The position numbers and the translations under genes were made by a program. This document shows, piece by piece, positions 1 through 6,447 of a stretch of 8,187 nt of DNA. This DNA is from Deltaproteobacteria bacterium (GTDB lineage Bacteria; Desulfobacterota; Desulfomonilia; UBA1062). The stretch lies in the NCBI GenBank assembly GCA_020053185.1, contig JAGVNP010000141.1:1-8187 (forward strand). The letters run 5' to 3'. The notes under the pieces are model-generated. The model was not told where the DNA came from, did not search any database, and worked only from the letters and a program-made list of their open reading frames with translations. Numbering within the stretch: position 1 is the stretch's first letter; the number at the start of each line of letters is the position of its first letter.

Positions 1-732
1 GTGCTCTATCTTATCGGCGATATCGGTGTTGACGGCGGCTTGTACAGGGCATTAGAGATCGAAGGTCCGGCTATAAGCGCACTGGGCTTAAGCGACCGTC
101 TGACCATTTCAAACATGGCCATAGAAGCTGGCGCCAAAGCAGGCATCATTGCTCCTGATGATGTGGTTGAATCCTATATAAAGCAGCGGGCAAAAAGAAA
201 ATACACAATGTACAAGAGCGACGCAGATGCACATTATGTATCCACCAAAGAATATGACTGCGCAAATATCGAGCCGCAAGTGGCTTTTCCGCATCTGCCT
301 GAAAATGCAAAAGGTATAAGTGAGGTGGGTGAGGTGATCCTGGATCAGGTCGTGATCGGCTCCTGCACAAATGGCCGCATCGAAGATTTGCGGATTGCCG
401 CAGCTATCATGAAAGGACACAAAGTAGCAAAAGGTCTTCGTTGTATTGTTCTTCCTGCAACGCCAACCGTGTTCAGGATGGCTGAAGAAGAAGGACTTAT
501 AAAGATATTCCTGAATGCAGGCGTTATAGTCGGGCCGCCTACATGCGGGCCATGTCTTGGCGGCCACATGGGGATCTTGGCTGATGGAGAAAAAGCGCTT
601 GCAACTACAAACCGGAATTTTGTCGGGCGCATGGGGCATCCGAAGAGCGAGGTGTATCTGTCAGGCCCGGCAATTGCTGCCGCATCCAGCATTACAGGAA
701 AAATATCCTCTCCTGAGGAGGTGGCATCATGA
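1..732 (+). CDS. leuC: 3-isopropylmalate dehydratase large subunit, C-terminal part (5' end outside window)
   Basis: This is the large, Fe-S-carrying subunit of isopropylmalate isomerase, which interconverts 2- and 3-isopropylmalate in cytoplasmic leucine synthesis. The visible 243 residues are the C-terminal portion. The frame is open to the window edge, and the first residues (IGDIGVDGG) match an internal stretch of the family, so the GTG at position 1 is not taken as the true start. The three [4Fe-4S] ligands are visible as Cys122 in IGSCTNGR and Cys182/Cys185 in PPTCGPCLGG. The 60+3 spacing is that of aconitase-family LeuC. Full-length proteins of the archaeal/anaerobe type are about 420 residues, so roughly 175-180 are missing upstream. 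The stop overlaps the leuD start (ATGA), implying translational coupling. A homoaconitase-like relative is possible, but the leuD-leuB context argues for LeuC. Confidence 0.95.
   Translation: MLYLIGDIGVDGGLYRALEIEGPAISALGLSDRLTISNMAIEAGAKAGIIAPDDVVESYIKQRAKRKYTMYKSDADAHYVSTKEYDCANIEPQVAFPHLPENAKGISEVGEVILDQVVIGSCTNGRIEDLRIAAAIMKGHKVAKGLRCIVLPATPTVFRMAEEEGLIKIFLNAGVIVGPPTCGPCLGGHMGILADGEKALATTNRNFVGRMGHPKSEVYLSGPAIAAASSITGKISSPEEVAS
715..723 (+). promoter_or_regulatory. Ribosome binding site of leuD inside leuC
   Basis: The purine-rich run GAGGAGGTG lies five bases before the leuD ATG at 729. It sits within the last codons of leuC and supports the overlapping start and coupled translation of the two isomerase subunits. 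Confidence 0.7.
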
Positions 733-1223
733 TTCTCAAAGGAAAAGTGTTCAAGTTCGGTAATGACGTAGATACTGATGCAATCATCCCTGCACGGTAT
801 CTCAATACTATAGACCCTGCTGTTCTGAAAAAGCATTGCATGGAAGATGCAGACCCGGAGTTTCCGACTAAAGTGAAACCAGGCGATGTCATTGTTGCAG
901 GCAAGAATTTCGGATGCGGATCATCCAGAGAACATGCTCCCATTGCAATAAAGGCCGCAGGCGTGAGCTGCGTGATTGCATCTTCTTTTGCCAGGATATT
1001 CTTCCGCAACAGTTTTAACATGGGGCTTCCTATATTCGAATCAGACGAGGCAGCGCGCGAGATCAAAGAAGGGGATATCGTGGAGGTGGATGCTTCTACG
1101 GGAAACATAAAAAATCTCTCAGCAGGGAAAACATTCAAGGCCAAGGCAATACCTGCTTTCATGCAGGAATTGGTTGAGGACGGCGGGCTGGTCGAACATA
1201 TCAAAAAACGGGGAGCCATATGA
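729..1223 (+). CDS. leuD: 3-isopropylmalate dehydratase small subunit
   Basis: This is the small subunit that pairs with LeuC and carries the swivelling domain that closes over isopropylmalate. It has 164 residues, the normal length for the archaeal/anaerobe type. The signature GKNFGCGSSREHAP is at residues 58-71. The N-terminal loop DVDTDAIIPARYLNT (13-27) holds the substrate-recognition tetrapeptide, here YLNT. Related proteins with homoaconitase or citramalate-isomerase activity carry other tetrapeptides at this place. The start is fixed by the strong GAGGAGGTG ribosome binding site and the 4-base overlap with leuC. The end again overlaps the next start (ATGA at 1220), so leuC, leuD and leuB form one coupled unit. 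The leucine role rests mainly on context; a broader substrate range cannot be excluded. Confidence 0.95.
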   Translation: MILKGKVFKFGNDVDTDAIIPARYLNTIDPAVLKKHCMEDADPEFPTKVKPGDVIVAGKNFGCGSSREHAPIAIKAAGVSCVIASSFARIFFRNSFNMGLPIFESDEAAREIKEGDIVEVDASTGNIKNLSAGKTFKAKAIPAFMQELVEDGGLVEHIKKRGAI

Positions 1224-2278
1224 AAATTCTTGTTCTGCCAGGAGACGGTATCGGCAAAGAAGTGACAGCCTCTGCCATAGAAGTGCTTAAAACGCTGGTT
1301 CCAGATTTAGAACTTGATTATGGACTGATAGGCGGGAGCGCATATGATGAAACCGGCTCCCCTTTACCAAAAGAAACAATTGAAAAGATAAAAAAATCCG
1401 ATGCCGTTCTTTTGGGTGCAGTGGGCGGTAATAAATGGGACAAGCTTGATCACACATTGAGACCAGAGGCAGGGCTTCTCGGTCTTCGTTCCCACATGCA
1501 GGTCTTTGCAAACTTGCGGCCTGTAAAGATTTTTAAGTCTTTGATTGGTTCATCTACACTTAAAGAAGACGTGATCGAAGGTGTAGACCTTATGATTGTG
1601 CGCGAGCTCACAGGCGGTCTTTATTTCGGAAAGCCAAAAGGCATCGAGACAAAAGGAGCAATAAAGCGGGGTTTCAATACCCTTGAATACACAACTCCTG
1701 AGATAGAGCGTGTTGCAAAGATTGCGTTCGATCTTGCACAGAAAAGAAACAAGAAACTCTGCTCTGTTGATAAAGCAAATGTACTGGAGAGCTCGCGACT
1801 ATGGCGCGAGACAGTAGAAGAAGTGGCAAAAGCATATCCTGATGTGGAACTTTCCCACATGTATGTTGATAACTGCGCCATGCAACTTATACGGAATCCA
1901 AAACAGTTTGATGTGATCCTTACCGAAAATATGTTCGGTGATATCTTGAGTGACGAGGCCTCAATGATTACAGGATCGTTAGGCATGCTGCCTTCCGGAA
2001 GCTTAGGCGAGGGCAAGGGGCTTTATGAGCCGGTGCACGGCTCGGCGCCTGATATTGCAGGTACAGGCAAGGCAAACCCGATCGGCGCAATACTCTCTGC
2101 TGCCATGATGCTCAAATATTCGTTTAACAAAGCAGATGAAGCTGCTCGCATTGAGCAGGCTGTGGACAAGGTATTATCCAGGGGCATACGTACACCTGAT
2201 ATGACTGCAGGTGCAAAAGAAGTAGTGGGAACAGAAGCAATGACCAAGCATATTATTGATGAGGTAAAGAAGAAATAG
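1220..2278 (+). CDS. leuB: 3-isopropylmalate dehydrogenase
   Basis: LeuB oxidatively decarboxylates 3-isopropylmalate with NAD+ to 2-oxoisocaproate, the last committed step of leucine synthesis before transamination. The 352-residue length is typical. The malate-backbone-binding arginines are visible as Arg90 (GLLGLR), Arg100 (FANLR) and Arg128 (RELTGG). Catalytic Tyr135 is in GGLYFG and Lys185 in SVDKAN. The divalent-metal aspartates are Asp217 (YVDN), Asp241 and Asp245 (NMFGDILSDEAS). The NAD-binding segment HGSAPDIAGTGKANP is at 273-287. The residue numbers from Lys185 onward coincide with those of the Thermus enzyme as I recall them. The ATG overlaps the leuD stop. The TAG stop is followed without any gap by the ATG of the next gene. 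No catalytic residue appears missing. Confidence 0.97.
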   Translation: MKILVLPGDGIGKEVTASAIEVLKTLVPDLELDYGLIGGSAYDETGSPLPKETIEKIKKSDAVLLGAVGGNKWDKLDHTLRPEAGLLGLRSHMQVFANLRPVKIFKSLIGSSTLKEDVIEGVDLMIVRELTGGLYFGKPKGIETKGAIKRGFNTLEYTTPEIERVAKIAFDLAQKRNKKLCSVDKANVLESSRLWRETVEEVAKAYPDVELSHMYVDNCAMQLIRNPKQFDVILTENMFGDILSDEASMITGSLGMLPSGSLGEGKGLYEPVHGSAPDIAGTGKANPIGAILSAAMMLKYSFNKADEAARIEQAVDKVLSRGIRTPDMTAGAKEVVGTEAMTKHIIDEVKKK

Positions 2279-3283
2279 ATGTTATCCGGATATAAGGTTG
2301 CAGTAATAGGTGCGACAAGTATTATCGGCACTGAGTTAACAAAAATTCTGGAAGAAAGATGTTTCCCTGTCAAAGAGCTTGTAGCGCTCGGAGCAAAAGA
2401 AGAGCAGGGCGACTCTATTGAGTTTAATGGCGATACTGTTTCTGTCCAGGCCATACAAAAGGAATCTTTCAAAGGCATAGACTTCAGTTTCTTTGCCGGA
2501 GATGAGTCTTTGAGTAAGGACTTTGTTCCATTTGCATCCAGACATGGCGTGGCAATAGACACCTCTCCTGCTTTCCGGATGAAAAAAGATGTGCCGTTGA
2601 TAGTTCCAGAGGTAAACTCGGAAAAAATCAGAACGCACAAAGGGATCATTGCAAGCCCTCACAGTTCTGCTGTGTTCATGGCATTAACGCTTTCTCCAAT
2701 ACATAAAAAGGCTGGTATAGAAAAGGTTGTGGTCAGCGCCTATCAATCTGTTTCTGCAATGGGTAAAAGAGCCGTAGATGAGCTTGCGGAACAGATAAAA
2801 TCCCTTTTCAATTTCAGAGAGCCGGATGTAAAAACATATCCTCATCAGATCGCATTCAATGTGCTTCCGCATGCAGGAAAATTTCTTTTAAACGCATACA
2901 CCGAAGAAGAGATCTCGATTGCAGAGGATACGAAAAAAATTCTGAACGATGATTCTATGCGCATATGTGCAACAGTCGCATATGTGCCTGTGCTGTACGG
3001 TCACGCATTGGCAATAAATATAGTGACGAAAAAGCCATTGGACCCGGATGCGGTGAAAACTATACTCAACAATGCGCCGGGCATAACTGTGGAAGACGAC
3101 CCCCGCCACAGCAAATATCCCCTGCCTGTCTACGCAGCAGGAACGGATGAATGTTTTGTAGGCAGGATCAGAGAAGATATTTCTACAGAAAATGGCATTG
3201 CCATGTGGATTGCCTCGGACAATATACGAAAAGGTGCTGCACTCAATGCAGTGCAGATCGCAGAGCACCTGATACAAACGTAA
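2279..3283 (+). CDS. Aspartate-semialdehyde dehydrogenase-family protein lacking the catalytic Cys (Usg-1-like)
   Basis: The fold family is clear. There is an N-terminal NAD(P)-binding GATSIIG (11-17), then DTSPAFRMKKDVPLIVPEVN (94-113), AYQSVSAMGKRAVDEL (154-169), VPVLYGHA (236-243) and a C-terminal SDNIRKGAALNAVQIAE. The length of 334 residues is normal for ASADH. The active site is not. Where the enzyme has NPNCST, this protein has SPHSSA (126-131), so the nucleophilic Cys is Ser129. The substrate-binding Arg of TCVRVPV is Tyr235, and the Lys of EEMKM is Ser213. Arg100, Gln156 and His242 remain. Loss of the Cys with an intact frame resembles the enterobacterial/pseudomonad Usg-1 paralogue, which also lacks it. 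The gene abuts leuB with zero spacing and is surely co-transcribed. A dehydrogenase role in lysine/threonine synthesis is therefore doubtful; I infer a structural, regulatory or altered function. Automatic annotation would call it asd. Confidence 0.85.
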   Translation: MLSGYKVAVIGATSIIGTELTKILEERCFPVKELVALGAKEEQGDSIEFNGDTVSVQAIQKESFKGIDFSFFAGDESLSKDFVPFASRHGVAIDTSPAFRMKKDVPLIVPEVNSEKIRTHKGIIASPHSSAVFMALTLSPIHKKAGIEKVVVSAYQSVSAMGKRAVDELAEQIKSLFNFREPDVKTYPHQIAFNVLPHAGKFLLNAYTEEEISIAEDTKKILNDDSMRICATVAYVPVLYGHALAINIVTKKPLDPDAVKTILNNAPGITVEDDPRHSKYPLPVYAAGTDECFVGRIREDISTENGIAMWIASDNIRKGAALNAVQIAEHLIQT

Positions 3284-3304
3284 GCCTAACGGCATAAGGG
3301 ATTG

Positions 3305-4078
3305 ATGAAGATAACATTAGGACAATATCTTCCCACAGATTCTCCTGTCCACCATCTTGATCCCAGAATAAAATTTTTGCTGATGTGTGCAGGAATTACG
3401 GTTATCTTTCAGATTGAAGGCATAACCAGCCTGCTGATTTTTCTTCTTTTATGTCTGGGAATCACTAGAAGTGCAAAGATACCGTTTGCAAGACTGATCT
3501 CAGGGCTTTCTCCATTCTTATGGCTGTTTGTGTTTACTGCCATGCTTCATGTGTTTATGACGCCTGGCGATGAGGTCATATGGCTGCCCTATGCAACACT
3601 GCAAGGCGTGCAGAATGGAATCAGGGTAGGGCTGCAGCTCGTGTGTGCTATCTGGATCTCAACACTTTTTACGCTTACTACATCCCCTATGGACATGGTG
3701 TGGGCATTGAAGTGGTTTATGAAACCTCTTGCACGGTTGAAAGTTCCGGTCGAAGATATTGCGCTGCTTGTGATGCTTTCAATACGATTTGTGCCTGTTG
3801 TTTTTGAGGAAACCGACCGCATTATAAAGGCACAAAAAGCAAGAGGGATTGATCTTGAAAAGGGTTTTGTTAAAAGGCTGAAAGCATTGGTTGCTATTGT
3901 GGTGCCACTTCTTTACAGTGTTTTTCGAAGGGCAGATGATCTCGCTGTTGCGCTTACCCTGCGGGGATATGCACCAGGCATCAAGAGAACAACGATGAAG
4001 ATACGGCATATCAGGAGCGTTGATGTAGGAGTCCTTGCAGGGGCTTTATGCATATTTGCTACATTCATATTTTTTTAA
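3305..4078 (+). CDS. Energy-coupling factor transporter transmembrane protein (EcfT/CbiQ family)
   Basis: This is the membrane scaffold of an ECF-type vitamin or metal-ion importer. EcfT subunits couple paired ATPases to a substrate-binding S-component. With the ATG at 3305 the protein has 257 residues, normal for the family. It begins with the characteristic VHHLDPRIKFLL, followed by hydrophobic segments at about 22-38, 41-54, 69-86, 106-126 and 238-256. The long cytoplasmic helices carry the two coupling motifs: KAQKARG (176-182) preceded by IRFVPVVFEE, and LTLRGY (217-222) preceded by FRRADDLAVA. The second motif has Leu where Ala-Arg-Gly is usual. A TTG at 3302 is also in frame, but AAGGG (3296-3300) fits the ATG better. 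No ATPase or S-component gene is in the window, so the substrate cannot be assigned. The 21-base gap after the ASADH-like gene suggests the same transcript. Confidence 0.88.
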   Translation: MKITLGQYLPTDSPVHHLDPRIKFLLMCAGITVIFQIEGITSLLIFLLLCLGITRSAKIPFARLISGLSPFLWLFVFTAMLHVFMTPGDEVIWLPYATLQGVQNGIRVGLQLVCAIWISTLFTLTTSPMDMVWALKWFMKPLARLKVPVEDIALLVMLSIRFVPVVFEETDRIIKAQKARGIDLEKGFVKRLKALVAIVVPLLYSVFRRADDLAVALTLRGYAPGIKRTTMKIRHIRSVDVGVLAGALCIFATFIFF

Positions 4079-4095
4079 GAAAAAATTAAATGAAT

Positions 4096-4106
4096 AAAGG
4101 GAGGTG
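4096..4106 (+). promoter_or_regulatory. Strong ribosome binding site of the amidase gene
   Basis: AAAGGGAGGTG is a near-perfect anti-16S complement just before the ATG at 4109. It selects this start over in-frame ATGs at 4133 and 4154. Of the + strand genes here, this and leuD have the strongest such sites, suggesting the amidase is translated independently of the upstream genes. Confidence 0.65.
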
Positions 4107-4108
4107 TT

Positions 4109-5539
4109 ATGGAAACTGATGCATCCAAAAAAATGAAATCCGAAATTTTCACTATGTCAGGACTTGAAATCGGAAGGAGATTGAAAAAACGGGAATTTTC
4201 TCCGGTGGAAGTTCTTGATGCCCATATCGAGAAGATAGAGCAGGTCAACAAAAAAATTAATGCCCTCGTGGTAAAAGACTTCGACAAGGCGCGGCAAGAG
4301 GCAAAAGAAGCTGAAAAGAGATTGATGGGGCAAGACAGTGAAACGCTTCCTCCTTTGTATGGAGTTCCCTGTACAATAAAAGATGCCTATGCAGTAAAAG
4401 GGCTCAGCTGGGTTGGCGGTTCTGTATTCAGGAAAAACATTATAGCTAACGATGATGCAGATGCGGTCAAGGCGTATCGGAAACAGGGGTTGATCATCAT
4501 GGGCAAGACCAATGTCCCTGAAGCATCCATGTGGGGCGAGACGTATAACAAGGTGTATGGACGGACAAACAATCCCTACAACATTAAACATATCGTTGGT
4601 GGGTCGAGTGGCGGGGAAGGGGCTCTGATTGCTTCTGGCGCTTCGCCTATTGGCGTTGGCTCTGATGTGGGTGGCTCGATACGGTTGCCCTGCACCTTTA
4701 ATGGTATTGTTGGCCATAAGCCTACCGGGGGACTCACACAGGAACGTTTTCATTGGCCTCATGCGAGTGGTAAAGCCTTGGATTTCTGCACCTTTGGCCC
4801 TATGGCGAGAAGGATGGAAGATATTATTTATTTAATGAAGATCTTTCCAAAGACCAGAGAGATTGTTGACCCTAATTCAGTAGATATCAAAAATCTCACA
4901 TATTACTATTATGACAGCGCTGGATTTCCAGAAGCTGATCCATCAGTTAAAAAAGCAATTGATGATGTGGTGCAGGCACTTAAAAGAGATGGCCTGAAGG
5001 TCGAGCCATACAAACCTGTAAATATAAAATGGCACTTCCTGATCTGGGCAATTATGCTGGAAGAATTCAATGAAGAGGATTTTCGGGTGATGCTTGGTGA
5101 TGGGAAAAAGATAAGCCTTATCGAGCAGTCTTTAAAGATGATCTTTGGTGTATCGGATATCACGCTTCCTGCGCTTGTTTTAGGCATATTCTCTATAATT
5201 AAGATGGGGGATAAATCTGTAAAAAAGATTGTTAACAAAGGTTATCAGATGAAAGATGAAATCTCACAAAAACTAGGCAACAATGGAGTGCTCATTTGCC
5301 CTGCATTTCCTACGCCTGCGCCCCGTCACATGGTGCCCCTCATAAAGCCTTTTGGTTTTGGCTATTGCGGTATCTTTAATGTGACTGAATTTCCTTCTAC
5401 CGTGGTGCCGGTTGGCTTTTCGGGTGATCTTCCTATAGGAATACAGCTTGTTTCAAATCATTTTCATGATCATATCTCTCTGGCGGTTGGAGCACATCTT
5501 GAAAAGATATTTGGAGGGTGGAAAATACCTCAACTTTAA
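4109..5539 (+). CDS. Amidase-signature family hydrolase, FAAH-like
   Basis: This is a serine hydrolase of the amidase signature family, hydrolysing a C-N amide bond. The Ser-cisSer-Lys triad is visible as Lys91 in CTIKDAYAVKG, Ser166 in GGSSGGEGALI and nucleophile Ser190 in GSDVGGSIRLP. The spacings (75 and 24 residues) equal those of mammalian fatty acid amide hydrolase (K142, S217, S241). The GGEGALI and GGSIR...KPTGG context and the C-terminal FGYCGIFNVTEFPSTVVPVG also look FAAH-like rather than GatA-like. It has 476 residues and lacks an obvious N-terminal membrane helix or signal peptide, so it is probably cytoplasmic. The segment around 345-375 is hydrophobic and could be a membrane- or lipid-binding patch. 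No gatB or gatC is adjacent, arguing against tRNA amidotransferase. The physiological substrate is unknown. It follows ecfT by 30 bases with its own strong ribosome binding site, and no terminator is evident between them. Confidence 0.9.
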   Translation: METDASKKMKSEIFTMSGLEIGRRLKKREFSPVEVLDAHIEKIEQVNKKINALVVKDFDKARQEAKEAEKRLMGQDSETLPPLYGVPCTIKDAYAVKGLSWVGGSVFRKNIIANDDADAVKAYRKQGLIIMGKTNVPEASMWGETYNKVYGRTNNPYNIKHIVGGSSGGEGALIASGASPIGVGSDVGGSIRLPCTFNGIVGHKPTGGLTQERFHWPHASGKALDFCTFGPMARRMEDIIYLMKIFPKTREIVDPNSVDIKNLTYYYYDSAGFPEADPSVKKAIDDVVQALKRDGLKVEPYKPVNIKWHFLIWAIMLEEFNEEDFRVMLGDGKKISLIEQSLKMIFGVSDITLPALVLGIFSIIKMGDKSVKKIVNKGYQMKDEISQKLGNNGVLICPAFPTPAPRHMVPLIKPFGFGYCGIFNVTEFPSTVVPVGFSGDLPIGIQLVSNHFHDHISLAVGAHLEKIFGGWKIPQL

Positions 5540-5557
5540 TTTTCGTATCTCACGTAC

Positions 5558-6202
5558 TTATTTTAAATACATGATCTTTGGCAGGACTTCTGCCATGCCA
5601 TTGATCACAAACTGCACTGCAATGACAGATAGGAGCAGCCCCATAAGGCGGATCATAATACTGATGCCGGTCTGACCGAAGTATCTCATCAAACGCTGGG
5701 ATTGTTTCAGTGTGATGTAGGTGAGTATTGCGATTGCCAGTATGGAAGAAAGTGCAATAAAGTAGTGCACAACATCCTTGCATAGGTCCTTGATCAGTAT
5801 CACAGTAGTGATTGCACCAGGCCCGCTCAGGAGCGGGATTGCCAGCGGGAACACTGAAACATCCTCTTTATCGATTGCCTCAGCTTCCTCTTTTGGGGTG
5901 GTCTTCTGAGTCGGATGAAAGGCAAAGAGCATGCGGATGGCAATAATAAACAGCAGTATGCCACCTGCGATCTTGAATGCGCCGATCGTAATATGAAAGA
6001 GATTCAGGATAAGATTTCCTGTGAACAGAAACAGGACAAGTATAAAGACAGTAGAAATGCTTGCTTTTTTTATAATTCTGTCGCGTTCCTCATCTGTATT
6101 GTTCTTTGTAATAGAGAGAAAAAGCGGGACATTGCCTATAGGATCAACAATAATGAATAAAGTAACAAAGGCTAAAGATATAAAATTTATATATTCACTC
6201 AT
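5558..6202 (-). CDS. marC: MarC/SnatA family integral membrane protein
   Basis: This 214-residue inner-membrane protein belongs to the MarC (UPF0056) family, whose characterised archaeal relative SnatA transports small neutral amino acids. Despite the name, the family has no firm link to antibiotic resistance. Hydrophobic segments lie at about 5-27, 47-69, 74-95, 116-137, 143-165 and 185-205, giving the usual six. Family motifs visible are IIVDPIGNVPLFLSIT (17-32) and FPLAIPLLSGPGAIT (118-132), with GLLLSVIAVQFVINGM (188-203) near the end. A GTG immediately before the ATG (6203-6205) is an alternative start. No Shine-Dalgarno sequence is visible for either, in keeping with a leaderless message from the promoter proposed just upstream. 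The gene converges on the amidase gene with 18 bases between the stops and no clear terminator. Confidence 0.9.
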   Translation of the reverse strand: MSEYINFISLAFVTLFIIVDPIGNVPLFLSITKNNTDEERDRIIKKASISTVFILVLFLFTGNLILNLFHITIGAFKIAGGILLFIIAIRMLFAFHPTQKTTPKEEAEAIDKEDVSVFPLAIPLLSGPGAITTVILIKDLCKDVVHYFIALSSILAIAILTYITLKQSQRLMRYFGQTGISIMIRLMGLLLSVIAVQFVINGMAEVLPKIMYLK

Positions 6203-6210
6203 CACTTGGG

Positions 6211-6239
6211 ATTATAATACAAAAAAAATTTAGATGCTA
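6211..6239 (-). promoter_or_regulatory. Possible marC promoter (-10 TATAAT), implying a leaderless transcript
   Basis: On the - strand a perfect TATAAT occupies 6216-6211. A start point about seven bases downstream would fall at about 6204, on the GTG/ATG start codons of marC. The -35 position (TAGCAT at 6239-6234) is weak. It abuts or overlaps the edge of the first palindromic repeat, so that repeat forms the upstream flank of the promoter. This is read by eye only. Confidence 0.35.
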
Positions 6240-6299
6240 GTCATTGCGAGGGCGAAACCCTCGGCAATCGCAGATTGCTTCACTACGCTCGCAATGACT
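6239..6299. repeat. Palindromic intergenic repeat 1 (GTCATTGCGAG family)
   Basis: A 12-base perfect inverted repeat bounds this 61-base element: AGTCATTGCGAG at 6239-6250 and CTCGCAATGACT at 6288-6299. Inside are two smaller hairpins, GAGGG-cgaaa-CCCTC (6248-6262) and GCAATC-gca-GATTGC (6264-6278), so it can fold as a branched structure. Sequences of this type are common dispersed intergenic repeats (REP/MITE-like) in many bacterial genomes, in my recollection. It encodes nothing and lacks a U-run typical of a terminator. Only one copy is in the window, so repetitiveness is inferred. Confidence 0.75.
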
Positions 6300-6342
6300 T
6301 ATATTACTATATCTTTGCACAATAGAACAAATTGCACATATT

Positions 6343-6415
6343 TGTCATTCCCGCGGAGGCGGGAATCCAGTCGCACCATTGGTTTTCTGGATTCCGGGTC
6401 AAGCCCGGAATGACA
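6343..6415. repeat. Palindromic intergenic repeat 2 (GTCATTCCCGC family)
   Basis: This 73-base element is bounded by TGTCATTCC (6343-6351) and GGAATGACA (6407-6415). It contains two 8-bp hairpins: ATTCCCGC-ggag-GCGGGAAT (6347-6366) and ATTCCGGG-tcaag-CCCGGAAT (6391-6411). A 9-bp pairing, GGAATCCAG (6362-6370) with CTGGATTCC (6387-6395), offers an alternative fold. The sequence is of the widespread GTCATTCCCGCG...GGGAATCCAG intergenic type. It lies 32 bases past the trpB2 stop and could stabilise or limit that transcript, though no U-run follows. Its ends share GTCATT/AATGAC with repeat 1. Confidence 0.8.
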
Positions 6416-6447
6416 GCAGAATAATTATGCAAAGGTCTCATTACAAA

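Noticed and set aside
345..1219. Long open frames on the - strand opposite leuC and leuD (345-836 and 692-1219)
   Set aside because: They lie wholly opposite strongly conserved leu genes, show no recognisable family motif and overlap each other; they are shadows of the real coding frames.
2279..3283. ASADH-like gene as a pseudogene
   Set aside because: The frame is intact at full family length, with conserved flanking motifs and an exact fit to the operon; the changes are confined to active-site positions, as in Usg-1.
6237..6240. CTAG as part of an E. coli-type trp operator
   Set aside because: It is an isolated tetranucleotide at the marC promoter with no symmetrical partner and is far from the trpR-trpB2 start.
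6239..6299. Branched fold of repeat 1 as a tRNA or other structured RNA gene
   Set aside because: No T-loop sequence, anticodon-stem arrangement or CCA-type acceptor; the outer inverted repeat and common intergenic motif fit a REP/MITE-like element better.
6239..6415. CRISPR array
   Set aside because: The two palindromic elements have different cores and there is no series of identical direct repeats with regular spacers.
6343..6415. Rho-independent terminator of trpB2
   Set aside because: The hairpins are strong, but no U-run follows in the direction of trpB2 transcription, and the sequence is that of a dispersed repeat; a role in RNA stability remains possible.
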